DNA of 64,000 nt from Bradyrhizobium manausense (GTDB taxonomy: Bacteria > Pseudomonadota > Alphaproteobacteria > Rhizobiales > Xanthobacteraceae): contig NZ_JAFCKB010000013.1 of assembly GCF_018130615.1 (NCBI RefSeq), forward strand, positions 1-64,000. The letters run 5' to 3'. Position numbers and translations under genes: made by a program. How positions within the stretch are numbered: position 1 is the stretch's first letter; each line of letters starts with the position of its first letter. Under the pieces are notes generated by a model. It made no database searches. It was not told the DNA's origin and was given only the letters and a program-made list of their open reading frames with translations. Below are positions 34,444-42,838 of this stretch, piece by piece.

Positions 34444-34869
34444 ATGAGCACCAAATCACGCGAGGTCATCTGGAGCGGCCGCATCATGGGGGCGGAGATT
34501 TCCGCCAAGCACGCCCGCGAAGAGGCGAAGAAGGCGGTGCGTGAGGCCGATCGGGCCGAGGCCGAAGCCTGGTCGGTACGCATGGAAGGCTACGGCGGTC
34601 CCTCGCAGCCGTCGCCGACAATCGCGCAATGTCTCAACGGCGGCCTCTCCTGGCTCGAGGTCGAGTGCATCAGGTGCAAGACACGCGCGAGCCTGCCGCT
34701 CGATGCGATCCGTCGCCCGCGCGATACGCCGATCTGGAAGCTGGAAGCGTCGCTGAAGTGCCGGTCATGCCGGAACGGACGGTCCGCGCCGCCGGTTCAC
34801 ATGATCAAGCTGACGGAAACGCGAAGCATCACGCCCTACAAATGGGTGCACCCGACCGAGGAGCGGTAG
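34444..34869 (+). CDS. Small zinc-ribbon-like protein of unknown function
   Basis: The 141-residue product from the ATG at 34444 has a helical, Ala/Glu/Arg-rich N-terminal half (AEISAKHAREEAKKAVREAD), two CxxC pairs (Cys75-Cys78 in CIRC and Cys106-Cys109 in CRSC), and a C-terminal segment MIKLTETRSITPYKWVHPTE. The paired CxxC motifs suggest one zinc ribbon. A decayed copy of the C-terminus with a stop codon lies at 44282-44377. The family appears to be a multi-copy Bradyrhizobium hypothetical, recalled from pattern only. Its stop is 13 bases from the convergent arsC stop. Confidence 0.75.
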   Translation: MSTKSREVIWSGRIMGAEISAKHAREEAKKAVREADRAEAEAWSVRMEGYGGPSQPSPTIAQCLNGGLSWLEVECIRCKTRASLPLDAIRRPRDTPIWKLEASLKCRSCRNGRSAPPVHMIKLTETRSITPYKWVHPTEER

Positions 34870-34882
34870 GTCTAAGGGGGGC

Positions 34883-35284
34883 CTATCGCGCTTCGATCAC
34901 CTCTCCATCTTCCTTCACGAACCGGCCGACGGGATTGTCGAGGAGATCGACGACGGCTTCCGAGGGGCGGCACAAGCGCGTGCCCTTTGGCGTCACCACG
35001 ATCGGACGGTTGATCAGAATCGGATGCGCGAGCATCTGATCGAGCAGCTCGTCATCGGACCATTTGGAATCGGCAAGGCCGAACTCCTTGTAGGGCGTAC
35101 CCTTCTCGCGTAGCAACGCGCGGACGGATATTCCCATCGCCGCAATCAGTTGCTTGAGCGTTTCGCGGGACGGCGGAGTCTTCAGGTACTCAATGACGTC
35201 GGGCTCGACGCCGCTCTGACGGATCATCGCCAGCGTGTTGCGCGAGGTGCCGCAGTCGGGATTGTGGTAGATCGTGACGCTCAT
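34883..35284 (-). CDS. arsC: Arsenate reductase, glutaredoxin-dependent type
   Basis: ArsC reduces arsenate to arsenite with glutathione and glutaredoxin. The 133-residue protein begins MSVTIYHNPDCGTSRNTLAM, with the catalytic Cys12, and carries LLREKGTPYKEFGLAD and HPILINRPIVVTPKGTRLCR, the last holding the conserved arginines. Length is typical. It is the last gene of arsR-arsC-acr3-arsC and lies 48 bases after acr3. A second, unrelated type of arsenate reductase is encoded in the same operon. Confidence 0.93.
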   Translation of the reverse strand: MSVTIYHNPDCGTSRNTLAMIRQSGVEPDVIEYLKTPPSRETLKQLIAAMGISVRALLREKGTPYKEFGLADSKWSDDELLDQMLAHPILINRPIVVTPKGTRLCRPSEAVVDLLDNPVGRFVKEDGEVIEAR

Positions 35285-35332
35285 GATCGGGTCTCCGCGA
35301 CAATAGCCTGGCCGGACTCGTCGGCAAGGTCC

Positions 35333-36388
35333 TCATTGGCCGGTCTTCAGTGCCGTTGGGAGCTCGGCCGTGCCGCCTTCGTACCAGCCCCGGGTCGCCT
35401 TGACGATGCGGACGACGGACAGCATCACCGGCACCTCGACGAGGACACCGACCACAGTCGCCAGCGCGGCACCGGAGTCGAGGCCGAACAGGCTGATGGC
35501 GGCGGCGACCGCCAATTCGAAGAAGTTGCTTGCCCCGATAAGGGCGGCGGGGGCGGCGACGCACCAAGCCACGCCAAACCGTCGGCTCAGCCAGTACGCC
35601 AGGCCCGCATTGAAATAGACCTGGACGAGAATCGGCACGGCGAGGATGGCGATGACGCCGGGCTGTCGGACGATCTGCTCTCCCTGGAAGCCGAAGAGCA
35701 ACACCAGGGTTGCAAGCAGAGCAATCAGCGAAAGCGGTTGCAGCACTCGCATGACGCGGCCGAAACCTTCCTTGCCTGTTCGCAAGAGCGCCTTGCGCCA
35801 CAACTGTGCGACGATCACCGGCACCACGATGTAAAGCAGAACCGAGAGCAACAGGGTGCCCCATGGGACGCTGATCGAGGCAACCCCAAGCAGCAGTCCC
35901 ACAAGAGGGGCGAACAGGAAAACCATGATCACGTCGTTCAGCGCGACCTGACTCAGGGTATAGTGAGGCTCCCCCTCGCACAGGTTGGACCACACGAACA
36001 CCATCGCGGTGCAAGGCGCAGCCGCCAGGAGAATCAAGCCGGCAATGTAGGACGGAATCTGGCCAGCGGGTAACCACGGCGCGAACAGGTGACCGATGAA
36101 GAACGAGCCCAGCAGCGCCATCGAGAATGGCTTTACCGCCCAGTTGATGAAAAGGGTAACGCCGACACCGCGCCAGTGCTGCCGCACCTCGCCCAACGAG
36201 CCGAAATCGATCTTCAGCAACATTGGCACGATCATCAGCCAGATCAGCATTGCGACCGGCAAGTTGACCTTGGCGATCTCAGCGGCTGCGACCGCACCGA
36301 AGAAACCGGGCATGACGTGCCCCAGGGCCACGCCGACGATGATGCAAAGCGCAACCCAAAGGGTCAGGTACCGTTCGAAGATGCCCAT
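35333..36388 (-). CDS. acr3: ACR3-family arsenite efflux carrier
   Basis: A 351-residue membrane protein with ten predicted helices exporting As(III) driven by the proton-motive force. The family signatures are MLLKIDFGSLGEV near 57-69, APCTAMVFVWSNLCEGEPHY with the conserved transport cysteine, and GASNFFELAVAAAISLFGLD. It starts two bases after the upstream arsC stop, so they are co-transcribed, and a second arsC follows. It is sometimes called arsB, but it is not the ArsB family. Confidence 0.95.
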   Translation of the reverse strand: MGIFERYLTLWVALCIIVGVALGHVMPGFFGAVAAAEIAKVNLPVAMLIWLMIVPMLLKIDFGSLGEVRQHWRGVGVTLFINWAVKPFSMALLGSFFIGHLFAPWLPAGQIPSYIAGLILLAAAPCTAMVFVWSNLCEGEPHYTLSQVALNDVIMVFLFAPLVGLLLGVASISVPWGTLLLSVLLYIVVPVIVAQLWRKALLRTGKEGFGRVMRVLQPLSLIALLATLVLLFGFQGEQIVRQPGVIAILAVPILVQVYFNAGLAYWLSRRFGVAWCVAAPAALIGASNFFELAVAAAISLFGLDSGAALATVVGVLVEVPVMLSVVRIVKATRGWYEGGTAELPTALKTGQ

Positions 36389-36390
36389 CG

Positions 36391-36918
36391 CTATGCCACG
36401 TCGTTTCTGTTGGACGTTGTCCCTTCGGAGCGGCCGATCTCGCGCAGCCTGGTGCCGAGCGAGAGCCTATCGATGCTTCTCAGCGGGAGATTCACAAAGG
36501 TATCGATCCGGTTCTTGAGGGAGCGGAACGCGGTGACGAACGCCGCCTGCCTCTCCAGGTCGCTTCCTTCGGCAGAGGCGGGGTCTTCGATGCCCCAATG
36601 TGCGGTCATCGGCTGTCCCGGCCAGATCGGGCAGGCCTCACCGGCCGCATTGTCACAAACGGTGAAGACGAAATCCATCACCGGTGCATCTGGCGCGGCG
36701 AACTCCAGCCAGCTCTTCGAGCGCATCCCGTCAGCGGGATAGTCCATGCGTTCCAGCGTGCGCAGTGCCAGTGGATGCACCGCGCCTTTCGGCGTGCTGC
36801 CGGCGGAGAAGGACTGGAAGCGGCCGGCGCCATCCTTGCGAAGAATGGACTCGGCGAGGATCGAGCGCGCCGAATTGCCGGTGCATAGGAACAGCACGTT
36901 GTACATCTGATCAGGCAC
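36391..36918 (-). CDS. arsC: Arsenate reductase, low-molecular-weight phosphatase type
   Basis: The 175-residue protein has the LMW-PTPase P-loop LFLCTGNSARSILAE with Cys-x5-Arg (CTGNSAR), FVFTVCDNAAGEACPIWPGQ with the thioredoxin-linked cysteines, and HWGIEDPASAEG, all typical of thioredoxin-type ArsC. The start is probably GTG at 36918 (MPDQMYNVLF), overlapping the arsR stop by eight bases, with AAGGGA upstream. ATG at 36906 is the alternative. It sits between arsR and acr3. Confidence 0.92.
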   Translation of the reverse strand: MPDQMYNVLFLCTGNSARSILAESILRKDGAGRFQSFSAGSTPKGAVHPLALRTLERMDYPADGMRSKSWLEFAAPDAPVMDFVFTVCDNAAGEACPIWPGQPMTAHWGIEDPASAEGSDLERQAAFVTAFRSLKNRIDTFVNLPLRSIDRLSLGTRLREIGRSEGTTSNRNDVA

Positions 36919-37273
36919 GGACTTTTCCCTTTCGCTTCGGAGAGCAGCAGGCTTGCAGACTGTCGACGACGGGCTCGCAGACCTCCGGCCGTCCGCCGCA
37001 GCAATCGCGCAGCAGGAAAACAGTGACATCGCGGAATTCCGCGAGGCTGGCGCGGTAGACGATTGATCGGCTGTGCCGCTCGGAGGTCACGAGGCGCGCG
37101 CGGCTCAGAATAGCCAGATGCGCCGACAGCGTGTTCTGAGGCACCTCCAACAGCCGGGCGAGATCACCGGCCGCGAGACCGTCGGGCTCGTGCCGAACAA
37201 GTGTCCGGAATGCTTCCAGACGGGTCGACTGCGACAGGGCGGCGAGCGCGAGGGTGGCTTCTTCGATTTCCAT
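36911..37273 (-). CDS. arsR: ArsR-family arsenic-responsive repressor
   Basis: The 120-residue winged-helix protein has the DNA-recognition segment LLEVPQNTLSAHLAILSRAR and ends with two cysteine groups, DCCGGRPEVC (~90-99) and QACCSPKRKG, placed to bind As(III) near the C-terminus and not in the helix-3 CxC pair of E. coli ArsR. It heads arsR-arsC-acr3-arsC and overlaps the next gene. The promoter region 37274-37340 contains CCGGAAATCCGG and an AT-rich palindrome-like stretch that could be its operator. Confidence 0.93.
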   Translation of the reverse strand: MEIEEATLALAALSQSTRLEAFRTLVRHEPDGLAAGDLARLLEVPQNTLSAHLAILSRARLVTSERHSRSIVYRASLAEFRDVTVFLLRDCCGGRPEVCEPVVDSLQACCSPKRKGKVRA

Positions 37274-37398
37274 ATATCCAGATTTACGGAATTATTGGCG
37301 AGGCGTCAATCCGGAAATCCGGAGAGCCGTTTCGCGTCGGAAGGACCTATTCGGCAGGATTGGCCCGAAGCGCCCTCGATCGGTCCGTGCGTCGTAAA

Positions 37399-37941
37399 TT
37401 ACCGCGTCAAATGAAAATCATGGCGGGCCGGCGCCAGCGGCGGCCATAGAAGTGCGCGGACGATCAGCGGAATACCAATGGCCAAGGGGATGAGCCAGTA
37501 AAGGAAGTGAGGCAGGTCTCGCCAAATCGGAAGCTGCTTTCCGTTGTCGACGTAGAAGGCAACCAGCATCAGCAGGTACGACAGGCCCATCCCGGCGATA
37601 TGGAGCCTGACGCAGTAACGCCAGCGGCGCCGGAGCGCTGTGCGCCCGATCCATGCGCAAGCAAATGACAACGCGCCGAGAGCGAACAAATGATAATTTT
37701 CGGCCCAGCGCATCAGCGACAGCAACGTCGCAGACGCGAGGAGCGCCAGCAGGAACCAGAAATAGGTCGTTCCAAATCTCGAATGACGCCCGCGGCGCTT
37801 TCGACTCAACATCGCGATTGCGCCAATCGCAACGCACGCAAGGCCCAGGGGGATATGCACCCCGAGGACCACCGCTACAAAGAAGGGATCGGTCGAAGGA
37901 ATTTCGATGCCCGCCACGATGGTCGTCTCTCCGCCGGTCAT
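37399..37941 (-). CDS. Small polytopic membrane protein (DUF2306-like)
   Basis: The 180-residue product has about five hydrophobic helices: FFVAVVLGVHIPLGLACVAI, a second with TTYFWFLLALLASATLLSLM, then FALGALSFACAWIG, RLHIAGMGLSYLLMLVAFYV and FLYWLIPLAIGIPLIVRALL. The positions of His, Gly and Trp resemble DUF2306 membrane proteins. The gene lies directly upstream of arsR, but 125 bases separate them, so a link to arsenic is not shown. The family call is tentative. Confidence 0.6.
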   Translation of the reverse strand: MTGGETTIVAGIEIPSTDPFFVAVVLGVHIPLGLACVAIGAIAMLSRKRRGRHSRFGTTYFWFLLALLASATLLSLMRWAENYHLFALGALSFACAWIGRTALRRRWRYCVRLHIAGMGLSYLLMLVAFYVDNGKQLPIWRDLPHFLYWLIPLAIGIPLIVRALLWPPLAPARHDFHLTR

Positions 37942-38139
37942 GGCGTCGCTCCCATCTCGCGATTCAGCGTCGGCCTAGCTAGCCGGCGAGGGCGATCGGT
38001 TGACGGCGAACGCCCCGACGCCGCTGACGGGATCGAAGAAAACCGAAACGGTGTGCTCTCGTCAATATGACGTTTCCGGTCTGGCCGCGTTTGCGCCGAA
38101 TTGTTAGAATGGCCGTGTTTGGTGATCGCGGAAGCCGTC

Positions 38140-38367
38140 ATGCAAGTGCAGTCCATCATTACCTGCCCAGCCTGCGGTCATGCGGCGGTCGAGACTATGC
38201 CGACTGACGCCTGCCAGTTCTTCTACGATTGCAAGGGATGTGGGACCCGGCTCAAGCCCAAGAGCGGCGATTGCTGCGTGTACTGCTCTTATGGATCTGT
38301 CCCTTGTCCTCCAATCCAGCAAAATGGAAAGTGCTGCCAAAGTGCCGCCAAGGCAAACTTGGGCTAG
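38140..38367 (+). CDS. Cys-rich zinc-ribbon-like protein (GDCCVYCSYG motif)
   Basis: The 75-residue product from the ATG at 38140 begins MQVQSIITCPACGHAAVETM, and contains DCKGCGTRLKPKSGDCCVYC then SYGSVPCPPIQ. It has ten or more cysteines. The GDCC-x-CSYG-x-PCPPIQ motif is seen in small proteins associated with mercury- and arsenic-resistance genes, where it is probably a metal-binding protein. It precedes arsR2 by 68 bases. Function is inferred from motif and context only. Confidence 0.8.
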   Translation: MQVQSIITCPACGHAAVETMPTDACQFFYDCKGCGTRLKPKSGDCCVYCSYGSVPCPPIQQNGKCCQSAAKANLG

Positions 38368-38374
38368 CTGGATA

Positions 38375-38396
38375 TTTCGAACATTCTAGAAATAGC
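38375..38396. promoter_or_regulatory. Candidate ArsR operator 1
   Basis: TTTCGAACATTCTAGAAATA contains the palindrome TTCTAGAA at 38384-38391. It lies about 45 bases before arsR2 and shares TTCGA-N2-ATTCTAGAA with the site before the flavoprotein gene. Confidence 0.65.
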
Positions 38397-38435
38397 GTTG
38401 ACAAGCCGGTCGGAACGGGCCCATGATGCGCGATC

Positions 38436-38753
38436 ATGAAAATCGACGACGCAGCAGCGCGGCTTGAAGCGTTGGGTAACCGGACCCGGCTCCAGATTTA
38501 CCGTGCCCTGGTTCGGGCCGGACACTCCGGCATGCCTGTCGGCCGCTTGCAAGACAAGCTGAAGATCCCGGCATCGACGCTGTCTCATCACATCAAGTCT
38601 CTGGTCGCGGTCGGGCTCGTCAGCCAGGTCCGCGAATCCACGACTCTCGTTTGTCACGCGAACTTCGACGCGATGCGGGGGCTGGTGGACTTCCTGGCGG
38701 CGGAATGCTGCGCGGACGAAGTCGGATGCAGGGGGGCTCAATCGGCGGCCTGA
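38436..38753 (+). CDS. arsR: ArsR-family regulator 2
   Basis: The 105-residue winged-helix protein reads MKIDDAAARLEALGNRTRLQ, then IPASTLSHHIKSLVAVGLVS as recognition helix, and LVDFLAAECCADEVGC near the end. The Cys pair at ~91-92 and a further Cys near 97 probably bind As(III) or a related metalloid. It differs from the first ArsR in operon and sequence. TTCTAGAA palindromes lie both before it and before the flavoprotein gene, so it probably controls both. Confidence 0.92.
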   Translation: MKIDDAAARLEALGNRTRLQIYRALVRAGHSGMPVGRLQDKLKIPASTLSHHIKSLVAVGLVSQVRESTTLVCHANFDAMRGLVDFLAAECCADEVGCRGAQSAA

Positions 38754-38768
38754 TTTTTTTGCCGGATT

Positions 38769-38791
38769 TATTCGATGATTCTAGAATGATG
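38769..38791. promoter_or_regulatory. Candidate ArsR operator 2
   Basis: ATTCGATGATTCTAGAATGA contains the perfect palindrome ATTCTAGAAT at 38778-38787, 16 bases before the flavoprotein ATG. It repeats the TTCGA-N2-ATTCTAGAA arrangement seen before arsR2. Confidence 0.65.
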
Positions 38792-38802
38792 GGAGTAATG
38801 GA

Positions 38803-40161
38803 ATGAGCGATGCGAAGTCGGTAGCCATCATCGGGGCAGGGCCTGTCGGCCTTGCGGCAGCTGCGCATGTGCTGGAGCGTGGCATGTCACCCATCGTTTT
38901 GGAGTCCGGGCCGGAGGCGGGACATGCGATCCGCCAGTGGCAGCACGTCCAGTTGTTCTCGCCATGGGAATACAATGTCGACAAGGCTGCCGCGCGTCTG
39001 CTCGCGCCGACCGGCTGGAATTCGCCGGACCCTCAGGCCTATCCGACCGGCGGTGAATTGCTCGAGGGATATCTCAAGCCGCTCGCGACGCGGACGCCGC
39101 TTCGCGAGGTGATCCGCACCGCCTGCCGTGTCTCGGCCATCAGCCGCGTCGGCTTCGACAAGGCGAAGACGCGGGGGCGAGAGAAGGCGCCTTTCGAAAT
39201 CCGCTATCAGAACGGCAAGGGGCCCGAGGTTCTGCGCGCTGATGCCGTGATCGATACGTCAGGGACATGGTTCTCCCCCAATCCGGCCGGCAGTAACGGC
39301 CTGCCGGCAATCGGCGAGGCGGAGTGCGCCGACCGCGTCGCCTATGGCATGCCCGACGTGCGGGGTGCTCATCGTTCCAGATATGCCGGCAAGACCGTTG
39401 CTGTGCTCGGCTCCGGCCATTCCGCGGTCGGCACCTTGATCGATCTCGCGCGTCTGGCCGACGAGGTGCCGGGGACGCAGCCGGTCTGGCTTGTGCGCGG
39501 CGCTGATCCGGCAAAAGCTTTTGGCGGCGGCCGCAACGATAAGCTTGCGGCACGCGGCGAGCTTGGCAACGCCTTTGCCACGCTCGTGACCTCCGGAAAA
39601 ATCAGGGTCGAGACCGAGTTCGGCGTCACGCATCTTTCGGACTCCGAAGGCCGCCTGAAGGTCTCGGCCGGCGGCGGCGCGCGCAGCGTGGTCGTGGACG
39701 AGTTGATCGTGTCGACGGGCTTCCGTCCCGACTTTTCGTTTCTGTCCGAGCTGCGCCTGCGGCTCGATCCGGCCATCGAGGCGCCGGTCGCGCTGGCGCC
39801 GCTGATCGATCCCAACGAGCACAGCTGCGGCACCGTGCGCCCGCATGGCGCACGTGAGCTCTCCCATGATGAGCCGGGCTTCTATTTGGCCGGCATGAAG
39901 TCGTACGGCCGCGCGCCGACCTTCCTGATGATGACGGGCTACGAGCAGGTCCGCTCGATCGCAGCCGACATCGCAGGCGACAAGAAGGCTGCGGCGCGGG
40001 TCGAGCTCGTGCTGCCGGAAACCGGCGTCTGCACGCGCGGCGGTCTCGAGTCAGCCGCAGCGGGATGTTGTGGCGGTCAGGCAAAGGAAGACGCATCGGC
40101 CTGCTGTGCCGCCGACGAAACGGCGAAGAAGGCTGGCAGCGCGGGGTGTGGTTGTTCGTAA
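38803..40161 (+). CDS. FAD/NAD(P)-dependent flavoprotein with Cys-rich tail, arsenic cluster
   Basis: The 452-residue oxidoreductase has a first Rossmann motif VAIIGAGPVGLAAAAHVLER (~7-26), a second one VAVLGSGHSAVGTLIDLA near 199, and VDELIVSTGFRPDFSF (~300), an arrangement of class B-like flavin monooxygenases. The last 47 residues form a separate tail with seven cysteines (GCCGGQ; ACCAAD; GCGCS), probably a metalloid-binding module. It follows arsR2 with a palindromic operator between them. It may oxidise an arsenic species or another thiophilic compound, but the substrate is unknown. Confidence 0.85.
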   Translation: MSDAKSVAIIGAGPVGLAAAAHVLERGMSPIVLESGPEAGHAIRQWQHVQLFSPWEYNVDKAAARLLAPTGWNSPDPQAYPTGGELLEGYLKPLATRTPLREVIRTACRVSAISRVGFDKAKTRGREKAPFEIRYQNGKGPEVLRADAVIDTSGTWFSPNPAGSNGLPAIGEAECADRVAYGMPDVRGAHRSRYAGKTVAVLGSGHSAVGTLIDLARLADEVPGTQPVWLVRGADPAKAFGGGRNDKLAARGELGNAFATLVTSGKIRVETEFGVTHLSDSEGRLKVSAGGGARSVVVDELIVSTGFRPDFSFLSELRLRLDPAIEAPVALAPLIDPNEHSCGTVRPHGARELSHDEPGFYLAGMKSYGRAPTFLMMTGYEQVRSIAADIAGDKKAAARVELVLPETGVCTRGGLESAAAGCCGGQAKEDASACCAADETAKKAGSAGCGCS

Positions 40162-40202
40162 GCCCCGGCCTTTCGCGGAACTCATGCTCAGGAGGTGAAG
40201 CT

Positions 40203-41417
40203 ATTCATAGCCTGAACAATCGGTCTCTGATTGCGGTGATGTGCATCGGGCAAGTCGGCAATTTGCTGCCGCATGTGACGTTGTCGGCAAATCTCGCGCA
40301 GCACCTGATGCCGGCATGGGGGCTTTCCGCCGCCGAAGGTGGATTGATGGCGAGCGGTTACGCATTCGGCTACATGCTCGCGGTGCCCTTGCTGACGACA
40401 TTGACCGACCGCATCGATGCGCGGCTTGTGCTGCTCTGGGGCTCGATCGTCAGCGGACTTGCGACCGTGGCCTTTGGCATCTTCGCGCAAGGTTTCTGGT
40501 CGGCGACCGCGATCTGGTCCCTTGCAGGCCTCGGATTTGCCGGCGCCTACATGCCGGGATTGAAGGCGCTGACAGACCGGCTCCCGGCCGGCGACACCTC
40601 GCGGGCCGTCACGTTGTACACGTCGAGCTTTTCAGTGGGCGTCGGCCTCTCGTTCCTGGTGGCGCAGGTCATCGCCGATCGTTGGGGATGGCGAACTGCT
40701 TTCGTCGTGACCGGCTTCGGTCCCATCGCCATGGTCGTCGCGTGCCTCCTGATGCAGGCGCAGCGACCTGCGCCGAAAGCGGGGCGCCTTCTCAATTTCG
40801 CTCCCGTCTTCGCCAATCGTGAGGCGCTCGGTTACATCCTCGGCTACGGCGCGCATTGCTTCGAGCTCTATGGCATTCGCACCTGGCTGGTCGGCTTCTG
40901 GACGTTCGTCATCGTGCATCAGGGCGCGCCGTCCTGGCTCAGCCCCGTCGTGATGAGCTTCTGCTTCGCGGTGATCTCGATGCCTGCCAGCATCCTCGGC
41001 AACGAGGCCGCACTGAAGTTCGGCCGCCATCGCGCCATCACGGCCGTGATGATGGCGTCAGCCTGCGTTGCGATCGTCATAGGCCTCAACGCAACCGCGC
41101 CTGCGTGGGCGCTTGCGTTGTTGCTGATGCTCTATGGCCTGACGGTGCCGGCGGATTCCGGCGCGTTGACGGCCGGTATGTCCGCTGCGGCCGTCTCCGA
41201 GCATCGTGGCGCGACACTGGCCCTGCATTCCACCGTCGGCTTCGGACTCTCGGCCCTCGGTGCCTGGGGCACCGGCATCGCGCTCGACGCTGCCGGCGGA
41301 CCGCAGAGTGCGCGCGGTTGGCTACTGGTATTCATCGTTCTTGCGATCGGAATCCTGCTCGGACCATTGGCGCTGCTCTGGGCGCGGATGGCCCATGTGG
41401 AAAAGCGACCTTCGTGA
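40203..41417 (+). CDS. MFS transporter of the arsenic cluster; start codon unusual
   Basis: About 404 residues with 12 hydrophobic helices in the MFS layout (TLTDRIDARLVLLWGSIVSG between helices 2 and 3; GRHRAITAVMMASAC in the second half). No in-frame ATG follows the AGGAGG at 40190-40195. The best-placed codon is ATT at 40203 (IHSLNNRSLIAV), with CTG at 40212, ATG at 40239 or a TTG/GTG within the previous gene as other options. It probably exports the product of the flavoprotein. The substrate is unknown. Confidence 0.82.
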   Translation: MHSLNNRSLIAVMCIGQVGNLLPHVTLSANLAQHLMPAWGLSAAEGGLMASGYAFGYMLAVPLLTTLTDRIDARLVLLWGSIVSGLATVAFGIFAQGFWSATAIWSLAGLGFAGAYMPGLKALTDRLPAGDTSRAVTLYTSSFSVGVGLSFLVAQVIADRWGWRTAFVVTGFGPIAMVVACLLMQAQRPAPKAGRLLNFAPVFANREALGYILGYGAHCFELYGIRTWLVGFWTFVIVHQGAPSWLSPVVMSFCFAVISMPASILGNEAALKFGRHRAITAVMMASACVAIVIGLNATAPAWALALLLMLYGLTVPADSGALTAGMSAAAVSEHRGATLALHSTVGFGLSALGAWGTGIALDAAGGPQSARGWLLVFIVLAIGILLGPLALLWARMAHVEKRPS

Positions 41418-41727
41418 GCGCAGTTGCGCACCGGCGTCCGTCTATCGCATCCGGCGGCGTCATCGATCTTTGACGATGTCCTGAAGAGTCACGAAGCTGC
41501 GCCGGCGACACGTCGCGCAGGGCTATTCAGCGTCTCGATTTTTGGATGATGGCCGTGCACCTGTTTTGCCCGACGTGTCAAAGGGACGTCGTAGAGCGCG
41601 CGATCATTCGCTTTAAGTCGCTCTGGGGCTAGTATAAGATCACGGAACTTGAAACGCGGGTCCGATATCCGGTTTCAGGAGTTACTGGCGGAATCGTAGA
41701 CCTGACGGCGTCTGTCGATCGGCTCAG
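41418..41727. other. Intergenic region with a shared repeat
   Basis: These 310 bases contain no convincing gene. A block at 41545-41582 (GATGATGGCCGTG... TGTTTTGCCCGACGTGTCAA) recurs at 44242-44281. It probably belongs to a Bradyrhizobium dispersed intergenic sequence. The remainder upstream of the cyclase gene is unremarkable. Confidence 0.5.
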
Positions 41728-41730
41728 TTG

Positions 41731-42660
41731 GTGACGCACACGACGAAGGCGAGATACTTCGAGATCGGGGTGGACTGCCTCGAAATCGTCGCCGTGCTGC
41801 TTGCACTCCTTGTGGCGATATTCGTCTCTGTTTGGATGGGCCTTCTCCTGCTCGGTGTGCTCCTCCTGGGACTGGTCTCGCTGATCTGCAACTATGATGC
41901 CTGGGTCGTGCGACGGCTTTCGACGCGAGACGACCCGCTGATATTGCCGCTGTGCAAGACTGGCTTCGTTGGCAGGCACCGGCGAATGCTGAGGCTGCTG
42001 CCGTCGGACCCGCGATGCAGGTTCTGCATGGTGCCGTTCGGCGGCGCCGGCAAAATGTTCGGCATTAAACCGTCGGCGGCGAACCCAAACTACTGCCGGA
42101 GCTGCTTCGAGGCCATGCCGACAACAACTCATGAGCAGGAGGTTGGAGTGCTTTTCGCGGACCTGCGTGGGTTCACCTCGTGGTCCGAGGCCCACAGCTC
42201 GAGTGACGCAGCCGAGCTAGTAAGCCGATTCTATGCGAGTGCTAATCGGGTGCTGACTTCCGATGACGCCTTCGTTGATTTCATCGGGGACCAAGTGATG
42301 GCCATCTACCTCGTTGATATGCCCTCGCTCGGCGCGCGAACGGCGGACATCATGCTCGCAGCGACGAGACGGCTGGTCGATGCGGTGCGGCAGGACGCGA
42401 AGTCGCTGCCGGTCGGTGCCGGAATGCACCTGGGCAAGGCGCAAGTCGGCTCGCTGGCCACTGGAGGGTCGAAGAATTTTACTGCTATCGGGGACGTCGT
42501 GAACACGGCTGCGCGCCTGCAGAGTGCGGCTGGAGCCAACGAGATTTTGGTTTCGGAGACGGTTTACGGCGCGCTTTCCGGGAAGAAGCCGCAGGCGGAT
42601 CGTACCGCCCTCGATCTGAAGGGAAAAGCCGAGCTACTGACCGCCTTCATCTTGCGCTAG
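41731..42660 (+). CDS. Class III adenylate/guanylate cyclase, membrane-anchored
   Basis: The 309-residue protein has two N-terminal membrane helices (~18-52), a region with FCMVPFGGAGK and two cysteine pairs (CRFC; CRSC), and a C-terminal cyclase domain from ~138. That domain has EVGVLFADLRGFTSWSEAHS (metal Asp), DQVMAIYLVDMP, GAGMHLGKAQVGSL and FTAIGDVVNTAARLQSAAGA (second metal site and base-binding region). It probably makes cAMP. GTG at 41731 or TTG at 41728 could start it. The cysteine-rich middle part may sense redox or metals, which is inference. Confidence 0.88.
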   Translation: MTHTTKARYFEIGVDCLEIVAVLLALLVAIFVSVWMGLLLLGVLLLGLVSLICNYDAWVVRRLSTRDDPLILPLCKTGFVGRHRRMLRLLPSDPRCRFCMVPFGGAGKMFGIKPSAANPNYCRSCFEAMPTTTHEQEVGVLFADLRGFTSWSEAHSSSDAAELVSRFYASANRVLTSDDAFVDFIGDQVMAIYLVDMPSLGARTADIMLAATRRLVDAVRQDAKSLPVGAGMHLGKAQVGSLATGGSKNFTAIGDVVNTAARLQSAAGANEILVSETVYGALSGKKPQADRTALDLKGKAELLTAFILR

Positions 42661-42838
42661 CCATTTGGCACAGGCCTGGCTGGCCTCGCGTGCCTGCGGC
42701 AGACCTATAGGTCAGAAGCGCTGATCAAGGATCGTAGCAATGTGTCCGCTTCGCCAGCAATGGCGAACCTCAGCGAGCCGCCGAACAACGTCGGCCGACC
42801 GCCAGCAGCAAACGAGTGAGTCGGAAAGACTAATACGT

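Noticed and set aside
37274-37398. TTCTAGAA operator at the first arsR promoter
   Set aside because: The sequence was inspected and does not contain TTCTAGAA; only weaker CCGGAAATCCGG-type symmetry is present.
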